A stretch of 42,959 nucleotides of DNA from a virus. This document shows, in pieces, positions 14,712 to 22,569 of this stretch (the first letter of the stretch is position 1; each line of letters opens with the position of its first letter). The notes under the pieces were generated by a model. That model made no database searches and was not told where the DNA came from. It worked only from the letters and a program-made list of their open reading frames with translations. The stretch is taken from positions 1 to 42,959 of IMG/VR virus record IMGVR_UViG_3300027856_000451. One strand, written 5' to 3'. The translations under genes and the position numbers were made by a program.

Positions 14712-15516
14712 ACAAGGAAAAACTGACGCTATAATTGGTAAAAACATTTCTAAATTAAAAGGTGAAGGGTACCCGCAAAAGCAAGCAGTAGCAATTGCAT
14801 TAAACACCGCAGAAGATGAAGAAACGGTAACAGTTGAAATAGACAACAAAACATACGAATTAACAAATGATGAAGTTAATATTGTAAATCAGATCCTAGC
14901 TAAAAAGAGAAAGGATGAGCAAGATCATTCTCAACCTTTATCTAAAATGGATGAAATTGCTGGTTTATATGTCGATACTAAATCTAAAGTAATAAATGAA
15001 CTCCTTGGTGCTTTAGCCGGTGCCGCTGCTACAGGTGCTGCTTCAGCTTTAGGTGGTAAGGCCATGGATGCTATTACAGGAAATGAAGACCAAGAAAGAA
15101 AGGCAAAAAAAGCAACACGTTGCGGGAGATGTGGTCATGTACATGTAAAAGGAACACCTTGTCCACGACCATTTAAAAAGAAAAAAATCTCAGAAATGCA
15201 TCATGAAGAAGAAGGTCACCCTAAGGGTGGTGTTCGACTCGGTCATGGTCCACCATTAAATGATGTTGTATGTGAATGTAATGATTGTGTTTATTGGGCT
15301 AAAGGTAATAAGTGTGTTGCTCCAAAAATACATTTAAGTTTTGCTAACAACGATAGAGGCGAACGAATATGTGAATGTAACACGTATGCATCCGATCCCT
15401 CAGAATCAGAAGAAGCTTCAGATAAGTTTCAAGAGCTGGATGGAGATGAAGACACATACGGTCCAGATCAAATAGACGATACTCTTTATGGTTTACCACC
15501 TATTTTTAAGAAATAG
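14701..15516 (+). CDS. Zinc-binding multi-domain protein with DUF6496-like N-terminus
   Basis: A 271-residue mosaic. Residues 1-36 ([20 protein letters not shown]..., then [13 protein letters not shown]) resemble the short DUF6496-type phage domain. Residues 98-125 form an Ala/Gly-rich hydrophobic stretch ([19 protein letters not shown]) that could be a glycine zipper. [14 protein letters not shown] (141-154) is a candidate zinc knuckle. [15 protein letters not shown] (191-205), with a later CEC, resembles DUF1540 metal-binding modules. The C-terminus is acidic. VINE just before the Gly stretch would fit a prohead-protease site. It begins within the preceding gene, so it is translationally coupled. 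Function unknown. Confidence 0.6.
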   Translation: MPLKQGKTDAIIGKNISKLKGEGYPQKQAVAIALNTAEDEETVTVEIDNKTYELTNDEVNIVNQILAKKRKDEQDHSQPLSKMDEIAGLYVDTKSKVINELLGALAGAAATGAASALGGKAMDAITGNEDQERKAKKATRCGRCGHVHVKGTPCPRPFKKKKISEMHHEEEGHPKGGVRLGHGPPLNDVVCECNDCVYWAKGNKCVAPKIHLSFANNDRGERICECNTYASDPSESEEASDKFQELDGDEDTYGPDQIDDTLYGLPPIFKK

Positions 15517-15517
15517 G

Positions 15518-15545
15518 TTGATTCCATTTGCACCTAACTTATAAT
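15518..15545 (+). promoter_or_regulatory. Sigma70-type promoter of queD
   Basis: -35 TTGATT (15518-15523), 16-bp spacer, -10 TATAAT (15540-15545), then 6 nt to ATG 15552. It shows that the upstream TTG at 15528 in the same frame is not the start, because it lies inside the spacer. Confidence 0.8.
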
Positions 15546-15551
15546 AGAGAT

Positions 15552-16373
15552 ATGAAATTTCAGAGTACTAAGGTTATTGAATTAGGTAGCTGTGCTTTTA
15601 GGCAACCAAAAGCTAATCATTCCCATTGTAGGTTCCTACACGGTTACAGACTTACAGCTAAATTTTGGTTTGCCGCTAGTGAACTAGACGAGAATAATTG
15701 GGTGGTAGATTTTGGTGGGTTAAAAGGTCTTAAAGAAAAATTAAAAAATCAATTCGATCACACAACTTGTATTGCAGCAGATGATCCAGCATTGCCTGTT
15801 TTTAAAGAATTAGAAAAAGCTGGTGCATGTGATTTGAGAGTAATGTCAAATGGTACTGGTGTTGAAAGAATTGCTGAGTGGTGCTACGATACCGCGGACT
15901 TTTTTATTAAAGCAGCTACTAATGATAGGTGTTATGTTGAAAAGGTTGAAGTCTTTGAGCATGAAGATAATAGCGCTATATTTACTAGGATAGTTACCCA
16001 AACTATGAGATTTGATAATAAACCCGAAGATGTTGATTGGGATGCATATAGAGAGGCAGAAGCATGCGGCCCGCAAGCAAATCCTAAAGATTTTGTTAAG
16101 TCTACACCTTTACATGAAATGGGTGAAAATATAGATCCTATTGACGAAAAGAAAAGGATTGATGAACAGGCTGAAAAACGTAAAGAAGCATCAGAGAAAA
16201 AAATTGAGGATGAAGATGAACGTCAACGCATGTTACCCGGTTCAAAAAGAACTAAAGAAGTGGGTGCAAGAGTCGGTGCAGGTCCTAAAACACACGATGC
16301 AGGTGATCCATTTGGTGGTACCAGTTGGGGTGCTGATAAACCTTCAGATCCTTATGCACCAGCAAGAGGTTAA
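15552..16373 (+). CDS. queD: 6-carboxytetrahydropterin synthase (QueD) with long C-terminal extension
   Basis: A 273-residue protein from ATG 15552. Residues 1-150 are the QueD/6-pyruvoyl-tetrahydropterin-synthase domain: CAFRQPKANHSHCRFLHGYRL is the zinc and catalytic-Cys region, and VVDFGGLKGLKEKL and FDHTTCIAADDP are the usual DF-x-x-LK and LDH-like segments. The enzyme converts dihydroneopterin triphosphate (the FolE product) to 6-carboxytetrahydropterin on the way to preQ0. The canonical HGH reads HGY here (H30, Y32); H23 or H25 may supply the missing ligand. Residues 150-273 are a charged then Gly/Pro-rich tail not found in bacterial enzymes (about 120 aa). Confidence 0.85.
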   Translation: MKFQSTKVIELGSCAFRQPKANHSHCRFLHGYRLTAKFWFAASELDENNWVVDFGGLKGLKEKLKNQFDHTTCIAADDPALPVFKELEKAGACDLRVMSNGTGVERIAEWCYDTADFFIKAATNDRCYVEKVEVFEHEDNSAIFTRIVTQTMRFDNKPEDVDWDAYREAEACGPQANPKDFVKSTPLHEMGENIDPIDEKKRIDEQAEKRKEASEKKIEDEDERQRMLPGSKRTKEVGARVGAGPKTHDAGDPFGGTSWGADKPSDPYAPARG

Positions 16374-16565
16374 ATGATAGAAAGAGAAAAAGACCCTCAA
16401 ATAGAAAAACTTGCCGGGGATGTTTTCTCTAAAATGGCAGAAATAGGAAAACCTTACGATAAAAAAGAAGAGCTTCCGGAGTATAATATAATAACTCCGG
16501 AAGCTGCTTTAAAAGAGTTGTTAGAACTCGAAAAAGAAGCTAATCAAACATCTGATAACACATGA
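16374..16565 (+). CDS. Small acidic hypothetical protein
   Basis: A 63-residue acidic helical protein starting immediately after the queD stop. It is probably cotranscribed with queD. No known motif. Its coding sequence contains a perfect 12-bp inverted repeat (16471-16505) that looks like the terminator of the convergent phoH gene. Its 3' end overlaps phoH by 22 bp. Confidence 0.55.
   Translation: MIEREKDPQIEKLAGDVFSKMAEIGKPYDKKEELPEYNIITPEAALKELLELEKEANQTSDNT
16461..16505 (-). terminator. Intrinsic terminator of phoH embedded in an opposite-strand gene
   Basis: AGCTTCCGGAGT (16471-16482) and ACTCCGGAAGCT (16494-16505) are perfect 12-bp inverted arms around an 11-nt AT-only loop. On the minus strand the stem is followed by CTTCTTTTTT, a T-rich tract (complement of 16461-16470). 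It begins 38 nt after the phoH stop. The hairpin lies wholly inside the reading frame of 16374-16565. Confidence 0.8.
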
Positions 16566-17281
16566 ACAATGTGTTTTAGTATTTTACTTCTAACAATATC
16601 ATCAGTTCCAAAGTAAAAAGTATTAATACCTTTATTTTTACTGATTTCATTATCAAAAGCTTTTATAATTGGAGCGAAACCAGATTTACCGTTAATGTCA
16701 GATTGATTAGAATCACCTACAACGATATATCTTGAACCTTCTCCAAATCTCGTTAAGATGGTAGTAATTTCTTGCCTGGTAAGATTTTGAGCTTCATCAA
16801 CAATGACTAATGAATTATTAAATGTTAATCCTCTAGTGAAATTCACTGGTAAACATTTTATATATTCTTTTTTGAACAATGAATTAGCAGTTGTCTTGGT
16901 TACTAACTCATCTAATTTATCCATTAAAGGTAAAGAGTAAGGAAGAAACTTTTCATCTAATTGCCCGGGTAAATGTCCTATCTTTTGTGCAGCTGATTCT
17001 ACTACACTTCTAAGATATATAATTTGCTGCATTTTGTTTGCAGCAAGCAAGGTAAGACCTCCAAAAACCGACAAATAAGTCTTTGCAGTACCCGCTGATC
17101 CATCAGCAAAAACTATTTTAGAATCCTCTGCAAGTATAGTTTGTATAAACTTTTTTTGATTTTCTGTAAAATCAAACTTGTTTCGGACGTTGAAGTTTAA
17201 ATCCCAGTTACCATGCAAATCACCTGTATGTAACTGTTCCGACTCGAACACCGCGGCTAACCGCGAACGTTTCGTTGCCAT
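16544..17281 (-). CDS. phoH: PhoH-like ATPase
   Basis: A 245-residue P-loop NTPase. GSAGTAKT (61-68) is Walker A and VIVDEAQNL (159-167) is Walker B. LRSVVESAAQKIGHLPGQL is the conserved PhoH segment, and VVGDSNQSDI is the motif III-like strand. PhoH proteins are widespread in marine phages; the biochemical role (possibly RNA-related) is unsettled. The N-terminal 35 residues are a basic extension. The gene has a late-type octamer 5 nt before its ATG and an intrinsic terminator inside the convergent gene, so it is a single-gene unit. No phosphate-regulon box was identified. Confidence 0.92.
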   Translation of the reverse strand: MATKRSRLAAVFESEQLHTGDLHGNWDLNFNVRNKFDFTENQKKFIQTILAEDSKIVFADGSAGTAKTYLSVFGGLTLLAANKMQQIIYLRSVVESAAQKIGHLPGQLDEKFLPYSLPLMDKLDELVTKTTANSLFKKEYIKCLPVNFTRGLTFNNSLVIVDEAQNLTRQEITTILTRFGEGSRYIVVGDSNQSDINGKSGFAPIIKAFDNEISKNKGINTFYFGTDDIVRSKILKHIVHVLSDV

Positions 17282-17286
17282 ATTAA

Positions 17287-17294
17287 TATTTAAT
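17287..17294 (-). promoter_or_regulatory. T4-late-like octamer ATTAAATA (minus strand)
   Basis: ATTAAATA then TTAAT and the phoH ATG on the minus strand, a 5-nt gap. It is adjacent to the divergent queE promoter. Confidence 0.5.
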
Positions 17295-17295
17295 C

Positions 17296-17323
17296 TTGAT
17301 AACCCTATTGATGTTAATATTAT
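17296..17323 (+). promoter_or_regulatory. Sigma70-type promoter of queE
   Basis: -35 TTGATA (17296-17301), 16-bp spacer, -10 TATTAT (17318-17323), then 8 nt to ATG 17332. Confidence 0.75.
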
Positions 17324-17331
17324 AGATAGAT

Positions 17332-18075
17332 ATGCAATTTGGTGAAGGAAATATATTTCTTAGTGATGATAAGATATTTTATACTGTAGAGGGTGAAGGT
17401 GAATTCGTTGGTTATCCTTCGGTTTTCATGAGATTATCTATGTGTAATCTTACATGTAAAGGGTTTGCAAGTGCAACAGCACCTCATGGGTGTGATAGTT
17501 TTATATCTTGGAGGGTAAAAAATAAAATGAGTTTTACGGAAATCCTTTCTATGTTGAATGATGAAGGGTATACTGAACATCTTAAGAATGGTGCTTTGCT
17601 AAAAATTACAGGTGGTGAACCATTAGTACAGCAGCCTTCGTTATTGAGATTCATGCAATATATGGATGTTGAATGGGGTTGGGTACCACGTATAGATTTT
17701 GAAACTAATGCAACTATAATGCCAGACCCAGAATGGTTGAGATTAAAAGCAACCTTTACTACATCACCTAAATTAGCTAATAATGGTGATCCAGAAGATA
17801 GGAGATATAAACCAGAAGTTTTAGATTGGCATTCTACAAATGGGTCTGGGTTTAAATTTGTGGTTAATAAAGAATCTGATTTAGATGAAATATTTGAAAA
17901 ATATATAGAACCATTTGATATACCAACTGGTAGGATTTGGTTAATGCCTTGTTGTGGAAGCAGAGACGAACATATTGAAGCAGCTCCTATGGTAGCTGAG
18001 ATGGCTAAAAAGCATCATTTCAATTTTAGTCCAAGATTACATCTACTTGTATGGGATATGGCACTCAAGGTTTGA
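17332..18075 (+). CDS. queE: 7-carboxy-7-deazaguanine synthase, radical SAM (QueE)
   Basis: A 247-residue radical-SAM enzyme that turns 6-carboxytetrahydropterin into 7-carboxy-7-deazaguanine. The N-terminal FYTVEGEGEFVGYPSVFMRL is the QueE signature, and ITGGEPLVQQ is the SAM-binding GGE motif. The cluster cysteines are C38, C42 and C54: the usual CxxxCxxC is replaced by C-x3-C-x11-C. Expanded spacings are known in some QueE enzymes, so it may still bind a [4Fe-4S] cluster. Near the end, RIWLMPCCGSRDEH matches the QueE C-terminal region. It is read from its own sigma70-type promoter. FolE, QueD and QueE are all present here; QueC was not seen in this window. Confidence 0.92.
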   Translation: MQFGEGNIFLSDDKIFYTVEGEGEFVGYPSVFMRLSMCNLTCKGFASATAPHGCDSFISWRVKNKMSFTEILSMLNDEGYTEHLKNGALLKITGGEPLVQQPSLLRFMQYMDVEWGWVPRIDFETNATIMPDPEWLRLKATFTTSPKLANNGDPEDRRYKPEVLDWHSTNGSGFKFVVNKESDLDEIFEKYIEPFDIPTGRIWLMPCCGSRDEHIEAAPMVAEMAKKHHFNFSPRLHLLVWDMALKV

Positions 18076-18099
18076 TATTACATTATTACCACCTAAAAT
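18072..18099 (+). promoter_or_regulatory. Sigma70-type promoter of the DUF1796 gene
   Basis: -35 TTGATA (18072-18077), 16-bp spacer, -10 TAAAAT (18094-18099), then 5 nt to ATG 18105. The -35 overlaps the queE stop codon. Confidence 0.65.
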
Positions 18100-18104
18100 A
18101 ATAT

Positions 18105-18959
18105 ATGGCTGATGATTATGATGCAACTAGTAGTTGGTTGGTTCCAAATTTTTATAAGGTACCAGAAAATTCCTTATTTGATAAAGAGTATGACTATTTA
18201 GTAAGCTTAGGTCACCGTTGTTGTGTTGGTCAAGCTTTAAACTATATGAGGAAGTCTTCTTTTCCTTTTGACTGGCAAGTAACAAACATAAACGTACTTC
18301 CAAATATTTTTGAAAAAGAGTTTAAAGATTTTTATCCCGATAGCGGTGTAGATTTTGCACATGTTATATATTATCAGGATGAAAATAATCAGGAAACTGA
18401 TAGGATTAATGAAGAAGCTACATGGGAAATTTATAACAGACGAAGTCAGAGATTAGTTAAGCTCCTTAAGGAGAATAAACGCAGATTACTTTTTGTACGT
18501 CACAAATATATTTGGTATTGGTCTAAATGGCCTGATCATGGAGCTCAATACGATGCACACCCGATAAGCCATGATATAGAACAACTTACTAAGGTATCCG
18601 ACACTATCAAAAATGTTTATAACAATGATAAATTTGATATTATGTATGTATATCAAGACATGAGTCAGTTAACGGATTTTAATTGGGATGAAAAAGGAGA
18701 AATTGAACAAGAATCGTTTAAATTACCCGACGGTGTAACTCAGCAAGATCAAGCTAAAGAGTTTACATATGTAGAACAACTTGGATTTAAAGATAAAAAT
18801 ATAACACCTGTTATAGTAAAACCTAACAATGTAAGAGTTGAAGGTAATGCTATGTGTAGTGCTATTAACTCATTTATAAAGTTGTCTGATGTTCATGATT
18901 TTGAATTACCGTACGGTTATCAAAAAATTAAACTATCTAGAAATATAGATGTCGAATAA
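18105..18959 (+). CDS. DUF1796 family putative cysteine peptidase-like protein
   Basis: A 284-residue protein. YDYLVSLGHRCCVGQALN, followed by FPFDWQVTN (about 29-60), matches the DUF1796 start (SLGxxCxxxxxLxxxxLRxxSxPFDWxxT). Members are described as putative papain-like cysteine peptidases but often sit in glycan clusters. Later RLLFVRHKYIWYW fits the family's central strand. It overlaps the following glycosyltransferase by 11 nt, so the pair is coupled. A role in glycan or surface modification is suggested by the neighbour; peptidase activity is unproven. Confidence 0.7.
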   Translation: MADDYDATSSWLVPNFYKVPENSLFDKEYDYLVSLGHRCCVGQALNYMRKSSFPFDWQVTNINVLPNIFEKEFKDFYPDSGVDFAHVIYYQDENNQETDRINEEATWEIYNRRSQRLVKLLKENKRRLLFVRHKYIWYWSKWPDHGAQYDAHPISHDIEQLTKVSDTIKNVYNNDKFDIMYVYQDMSQLTDFNWDEKGEIEQESFKLPDGVTQQDQAKEFTYVEQLGFKDKNITPVIVKPNNVRVEGNAMCSAINSFIKLSDVHDFELPYGYQKIKLSRNIDVE

Positions 18960-19644
18960 AAGAGCAGTTTTACAATCAGTTTGTGATAATTACGAAGAAT
19001 TAATAAATCTTACCAGCCCTCATAATGCTGAGTATGCTGCTAAAATAGGTTTCGAATATATTTTACATAAAAATTACTTTGATATAACAAGAGAACCGGC
19101 TTGGCTCAAGATGTATTCAATACAACATTTGTTTAAAGAAGGGTACGAAGAAATACTATTAATAGATGGGGATGCTTTAGTAATAGACAAAGAAAAAAAT
19201 ATAACTGATCTCAAAAAGGAAGGAAAAAGTATTCATATATGTTGTGATGGTTTAGGTAATGCAAAAAAATTACACCACACCAATACTGGTGTAATATATT
19301 TGGAAAGAAATGAGTTTACTATTCAATTTATTGATAATGTAATAAACAACCCAGAAAGCGTACATTGGTATGATAAAAGAAATTGGGAACAAAATGCTAT
19401 TCATAACGAATTTAGAAAAGCTCCTTATTTATATGAAAGAATAGTGCAGTTATATGATTCATGCTATTTTAATCATAATAGCGATTGGATATTTCACCCA
19501 TGTTGGTCAGGAGAGTGGCATGGTAAACTTGAAGTTTACAAAGGAGCATACAGTCACTACAATGGTACCCCCTCTACAAACGAAAAAGCTAAATGGATAC
19601 AAAAGAAATTAAAGTACCCTAAACAGGATATATTAAAAATATGA
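18949..19644 (+). CDS. GT-A-type glycosyltransferase
   Basis: A 231-residue protein. WLKMYSIQHLFKEGYEEILLIDGDALV (residues 45-71) places a DGD-type metal-binding acid triad after a helix, as in GT8/GT34 glycosyltransferases. HHTNTGVIYLER (about 105-116) and NWEQNAIHNEF match the later substrate motifs. YSHYNGTP near the end supplies a possible third ligand His. It would add a sugar from a nucleotide donor. It is coupled with the DUF1796 gene by overlap. Donor and acceptor unknown. Confidence 0.7.
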   Translation: MSNKRAVLQSVCDNYEELINLTSPHNAEYAAKIGFEYILHKNYFDITREPAWLKMYSIQHLFKEGYEEILLIDGDALVIDKEKNITDLKKEGKSIHICCDGLGNAKKLHHTNTGVIYLERNEFTIQFIDNVINNPESVHWYDKRNWEQNAIHNEFRKAPYLYERIVQLYDSCYFNHNSDWIFHPCWSGEWHGKLEVYKGAYSHYNGTPSTNEKAKWIQKKLKYPKQDILKI

Positions 19645-19650
19645 TAAATA
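19643..19650 (+). promoter_or_regulatory. T4-late-like octamer GATAAATA
   Basis: GATAAATA followed by TATACG and the ATG at 19657, a 6-nt gap. It overlaps the preceding stop codon. Confidence 0.5.
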
Positions 19651-19656
19651 TATACG

Positions 19657-19944
19657 ATGACCCGGTTCTTAAAGAGGTACAATGAATTATTAGAGCACAC
19701 CGGTTTGAATGCTAATGAACTTAGTATTGGTGATATTATTAAAAACACCAATCCTGAGTGTAAACATTTTAAAAGTAAAGGTATAGTGCTTTCAATAGAC
19801 CCTATGGAAGATGAAACGGGTGTTGTTGGTAATCTGGTTAAGTATAAAGTTCTAAATAATGGACCCACTTTTTCGATAGGGGATATTTTAGACAAAACAG
19901 AAATTCAATTAGATAAAATAAGAAATGGAAAGAAACGTAAATGA
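19657..19944 (+). CDS. Small hypothetical protein, possible tagged internal protein
   Basis: A 95-residue basic protein. The start MTRFLKRYNELLE is a short basic helix ending in L-L-E, similar to the processing pattern of other late genes here. The remainder is beta-rich (SIGDIIKNTNP, SKGIVLSIDP, NLVKYKVLNNGPTFSIGDIL) and could form an SH3-like small barrel. It has a late octamer 6 nt upstream. Its stop overlaps the ATG of a 37-codon lipoprotein gene (ATGA). Function unknown. Confidence 0.6.
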   Translation: MTRFLKRYNELLEHTGLNANELSIGDIIKNTNPECKHFKSKGIVLSIDPMEDETGVVGNLVKYKVLNNGPTFSIGDILDKTEIQLDKIRNGKKRK

Positions 19945-20054
19945 TCTTAAAGTTAATCCTAATCGCATTACCCGTATTAATACTATGTGGTTGCAAAAGT
20001 ACGCCTCATCCAGATACCACACCAATACCACGAAGTAATGAATTACGAATATAA
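19941..20054 (+). CDS. Very small lipoprotein
   Basis: A 37-residue ORF that starts in an ATGA overlap with the preceding gene. MILKLILIALPVLILCGC is a short lipoprotein signal, with the lipidated Cys most likely at 18 (L-C-G-C). The mature peptide is only 20 residues, Pro- and Thr-rich (KSTPHPDTTPIPRSNELRI). Its last 17 nt overlap the start of the superoxide dismutase in another frame. Size and Pro content recall Rz1-type outer-membrane spanins, but no inner-membrane partner lies next to it. It could instead be a translational coupler or a small exported peptide. Confidence 0.55.
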   Translation: MILKLILIALPVLILCGCKSTPHPDTTPIPRSNELRI

Positions 20055-20673
20055 AATACAACGAATTTTAGAAGCAAATACGGCCAAGTATTATATGAAT
20101 AAGCTTGGTTATTCTTTTAAAGACTTAGAACCTCATATAGGACGAAAAACGATGAAATTTCATTACGACGTCCATTATCGTAACTTCACTAAAGGTCTAA
20201 ATGAAGCGTTAGGTAACCGCCCTAAACCAAATATTACGGTGCTTTTAAAAACTATTAAAAAATATGATGCTAAAGTAAATCATAATGCTGGTGGGTATTA
20301 TAATCATTCAATGTATTGGAAATTTATGAAACCAGGTGGAACTAAAATTTCTACTCAAACAGAATTAGGTAGAGCTATAAAGTCTACATTTGGTTCCTTT
20401 AATAATTTTAAGAAAGAGTTTAAAGAGAAAGGAACATCAATTTATGGTAGTGGTTGGGTGTGGTTAGTAAAAAATAAAGATAAACTTGAAGTTATAACCA
20501 CCCCCAATCAAGATAACCCTTTAATGCACAATCAAGGGCAACCTGTTTTTGGTAACGATATGTGGGAACATGCTTACTATTTAGATGACGGTCCTTATAA
20601 ACATGAATTCATGGACAAATATTTTAACGTCGTTGATTGGGATTTTTGTAACAGTTTATTCATCGCAAATTGA
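20038..20673 (+). CDS. sod: Manganese/iron superoxide dismutase
   Basis: A 211-residue superoxide dismutase from ATG 20038. The metal ligands are all present: H42 (FHYDVHYRNF), H90 (YYNHSMYW), D174 and H178 (NDMWEHAYY). G85-G86 before H90 and Q158 in NQDNPLM follow the Mn-type signature rather than the Fe-type. Compared with E. coli SodB the second-shell gate Tyr34 is Phe (F50) and His31 is Tyr (Y47), which may change turnover or product inhibition. The N-terminus has about 12 extra residues, MNYEYKIQRILE, ending in L-E. It overlaps the small lipoprotein gene. It would remove superoxide in the infected cell, or in the virion if packaged. Confidence 0.9.
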   Translation: MNYEYKIQRILEANTAKYYMNKLGYSFKDLEPHIGRKTMKFHYDVHYRNFTKGLNEALGNRPKPNITVLLKTIKKYDAKVNHNAGGYYNHSMYWKFMKPGGTKISTQTELGRAIKSTFGSFNNFKKEFKEKGTSIYGSGWVWLVKNKDKLEVITTPNQDNPLMHNQGQPVFGNDMWEHAYYLDDGPYKHEFMDKYFNVVDWDFCNSLFIAN

Positions 20674-20680
20674 TTAAATA
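20673..20680 (+). promoter_or_regulatory. T4-late-like octamer ATTAAATA
   Basis: ATTAAATA followed by 8 nt and ATG 20689; it overlaps the dismutase stop codon. Confidence 0.45.
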
Positions 20681-20688
20681 TAGTTGCG

Positions 20689-22569
20689 ATGGATAAAGAA
20701 ATTCGGAACATATTCGAAAGTTATCAAGATACGTGGAGTCTTTCACCGAAAGAGTCATTTAAACGAGATAAAGAATTTTTTCAATACGTAATTGAGAGTA
20801 ACTCACACTTAGCTCCTTTAAGAGAATTCAAGTTAAAATATATTTTTGAATTATATAAAGCAAAATTGAGAGAAGAGTTAGATCTTGAAGCCCCTGGCTT
20901 GGTAAATGAGTCATATAATATTTCTAATGAAGATGCCTTTAACGTATTAGAAGAAAGTACAAGAAACGTATCAGATCATGAAGCATATAATAACGTAAAA
21001 AGAATTTTTGAAAGCATATGTGCTGATGTTTTATTATATAAGGGTGATGTATTATTAGAAGCAACCGGTCGTGTCGCAGCCGGTGGTCAATTACCTTCAC
21101 GTCAAGGCGGTGGTGGTTTGTCGCCTGCTCAACAAGCCCAAGTTGCGCGACAACAAGCTGGTGCACCAGGTGCGGCTAAACCAAAGAGAAAAAGAGATCA
21201 TGCAGCTGAATATGCTAGAAGAAAAGAGTTAGAAGCTCAACGAGCACAAGCAGCAGATCAACCTGGTGAAACCGTAACTGATACGGTTACTACCGATACA
21301 GAAGTAGCGATTCCTGCGTCACGCAATGTTGCACAACCAAACGCAGCTCAGATTCAACAGCAAAAGCAAATTCGAGATCAAGAATCACAAATAAAAAATC
21401 TTCAAGCACAACAAGGTCAACCTACTGCAGCTGAAATACAAGGTCAAGCGCAAATGCGCAAGATGCAGGCTCAGCTAGCTGACTCGCAAAAACAAATTGC
21501 GGACATGGAAGAAAAAGAAAGAGAAATGTCCGCTGCACAAAAAGCTGAATCAGATAAGCAACAAGCAGCTATTCAAGATCAAAATAAACAGCTGATGGCT
21601 GTGTTGCAACAAATGAGTAAGCAACAATCTCAAGGAGCACAACAAATGGCTCAAAATGCCGCTGTTGATGATGATTTAGCAGCTAGGATGCAACAAACAG
21701 CGGGTAGAGGCCCTCAAGCTGCTCCAGCTGCCCCTCCTGTTATCGATAAAGAAACACAAACAACATCAGATACAGTTTACGGTGGCGAAAAAGCAGCAAA
21801 GAAACCAGGCTTATTATCCAAATTAGGTGGTTTTGCTAAAAACGTTTTACCAACAGCAGGAGCTATTGGTGGGGCCGCATTAGGTAGTGCTTTAGGTCCA
21901 GCAGGTATGATAGCTGGTGGTGCTTTAGGTAAGGCTTTAGGTAAAGGAGCAAAAGGATTTGCAGACGCCCCTAAAGGAACAGGTATAGGTGGTAGATTAA
22001 AACGTGCAGGACAAACGCACGTAGGAAGTGATTTAGCATCAGGAGCAGCGATTGGTGCTCTAGGTGCTTACGGTGGAGGCGGTGGTGGTGAAGAAGTTGT
22101 TGATACAGCTGTTGATACAGAAACTGTTGCACCACTTGGTGGTGGTACAACCCCACCTGGTATGGTTGGTGATACAGCTGATGTTAATAGCCCAGAGTAT
22201 CAAGCAACTATGAGTCAATATGCTGATTCTCAACCAGCGTTAATGAATCGCGATGGCAGCATGGGACCAGGTGTAGAACCTACTATGGGTGACGGTACAC
22301 AAAGAACAGATGCAGATGTAGCAAATGCTGTCCGAGATCGTTATGGTAACTTAATGCAACGCAATGAATACGGAGGGTTAGGTGATACAGATATATCTGG
22401 TACTGTACCAGAAGTTGAAGGTGAAGTTACATCGACAGATGTTGAAGTGGAAGAAGCTCCTTATGGAAGAAATCCTAATACAGGGGAACCATTACCAGAG
22501 CCCCCTAAAGGTAAAGGCGGTAGTAGGTTAATGCAATTGGCAAACAAAATAAATCCATATGCGAGATAA
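20689..22569 (+). CDS. Large Gln/Gly-rich virion-type protein with glycine-zipper segment
   Basis: A 626-residue protein of unknown family. Residues 1-120 are helical and start MDKEIRNIFES (I-F-E processing pattern). Residues 125-340 are Gln/Ala-rich with heptad-like segments (KQIRDQESQIKNLQAQQG, QMRKMQAQLADSQKQIADM), a likely coiled coil. Residues 380-430 are a hydrophobic Gly/Ala run (GAIGGAALGSALGPAGMIAG) of glycine-zipper type, the kind found in membrane-inserting phage pilot proteins. The C-terminal 180 residues are Gly/Thr/Pro-rich and probably disordered. It overlaps the next gene by 11 nt and has a late octamer. A head-packaged or injected structural protein is the best guess. Confidence 0.55.
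   Translation: MDKEIRNIFESYQDTWSLSPKESFKRDKEFFQYVIESNSHLAPLREFKLKYIFELYKAKLREELDLEAPGLVNESYNISNEDAFNVLEESTRNVSDHEAYNNVKRIFESICADVLLYKGDVLLEATGRVAAGGQLPSRQGGGGLSPAQQAQVARQQAGAPGAAKPKRKRDHAAEYARRKELEAQRAQAADQPGETVTDTVTTDTEVAIPASRNVAQPNAAQIQQQKQIRDQESQIKNLQAQQGQPTAAEIQGQAQMRKMQAQLADSQKQIADMEEKEREMSAAQKAESDKQQAAIQDQNKQLMAVLQQMSKQQSQGAQQMAQNAAVDDDLAARMQQTAGRGPQAAPAAPPVIDKETQTTSDTVYGGEKAAKKPGLLSKLGGFAKNVLPTAGAIGGAALGSALGPAGMIAGGALGKALGKGAKGFADAPKGTGIGGRLKRAGQTHVGSDLASGAAIGALGAYGGGGGGEEVVDTAVDTETVAPLGGGTTPPGMVGDTADVNSPEYQATMSQYADSQPALMNRDGSMGPGVEPTMGDGTQRTDADVANAVRDRYGNLMQRNEYGGLGDTDISGTVPEVEGEVTSTDVEVEEAPYGRNPNTGEPLPEPPKGKGGSRLMQLANKINPYAR

Noticed and set aside
15528-15551. TTG start for QueD, giving 8 extra residues
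   Set aside because: This lies inside the spacer and -10 of a good sigma70-type promoter; family proteins align from ATG 15552.
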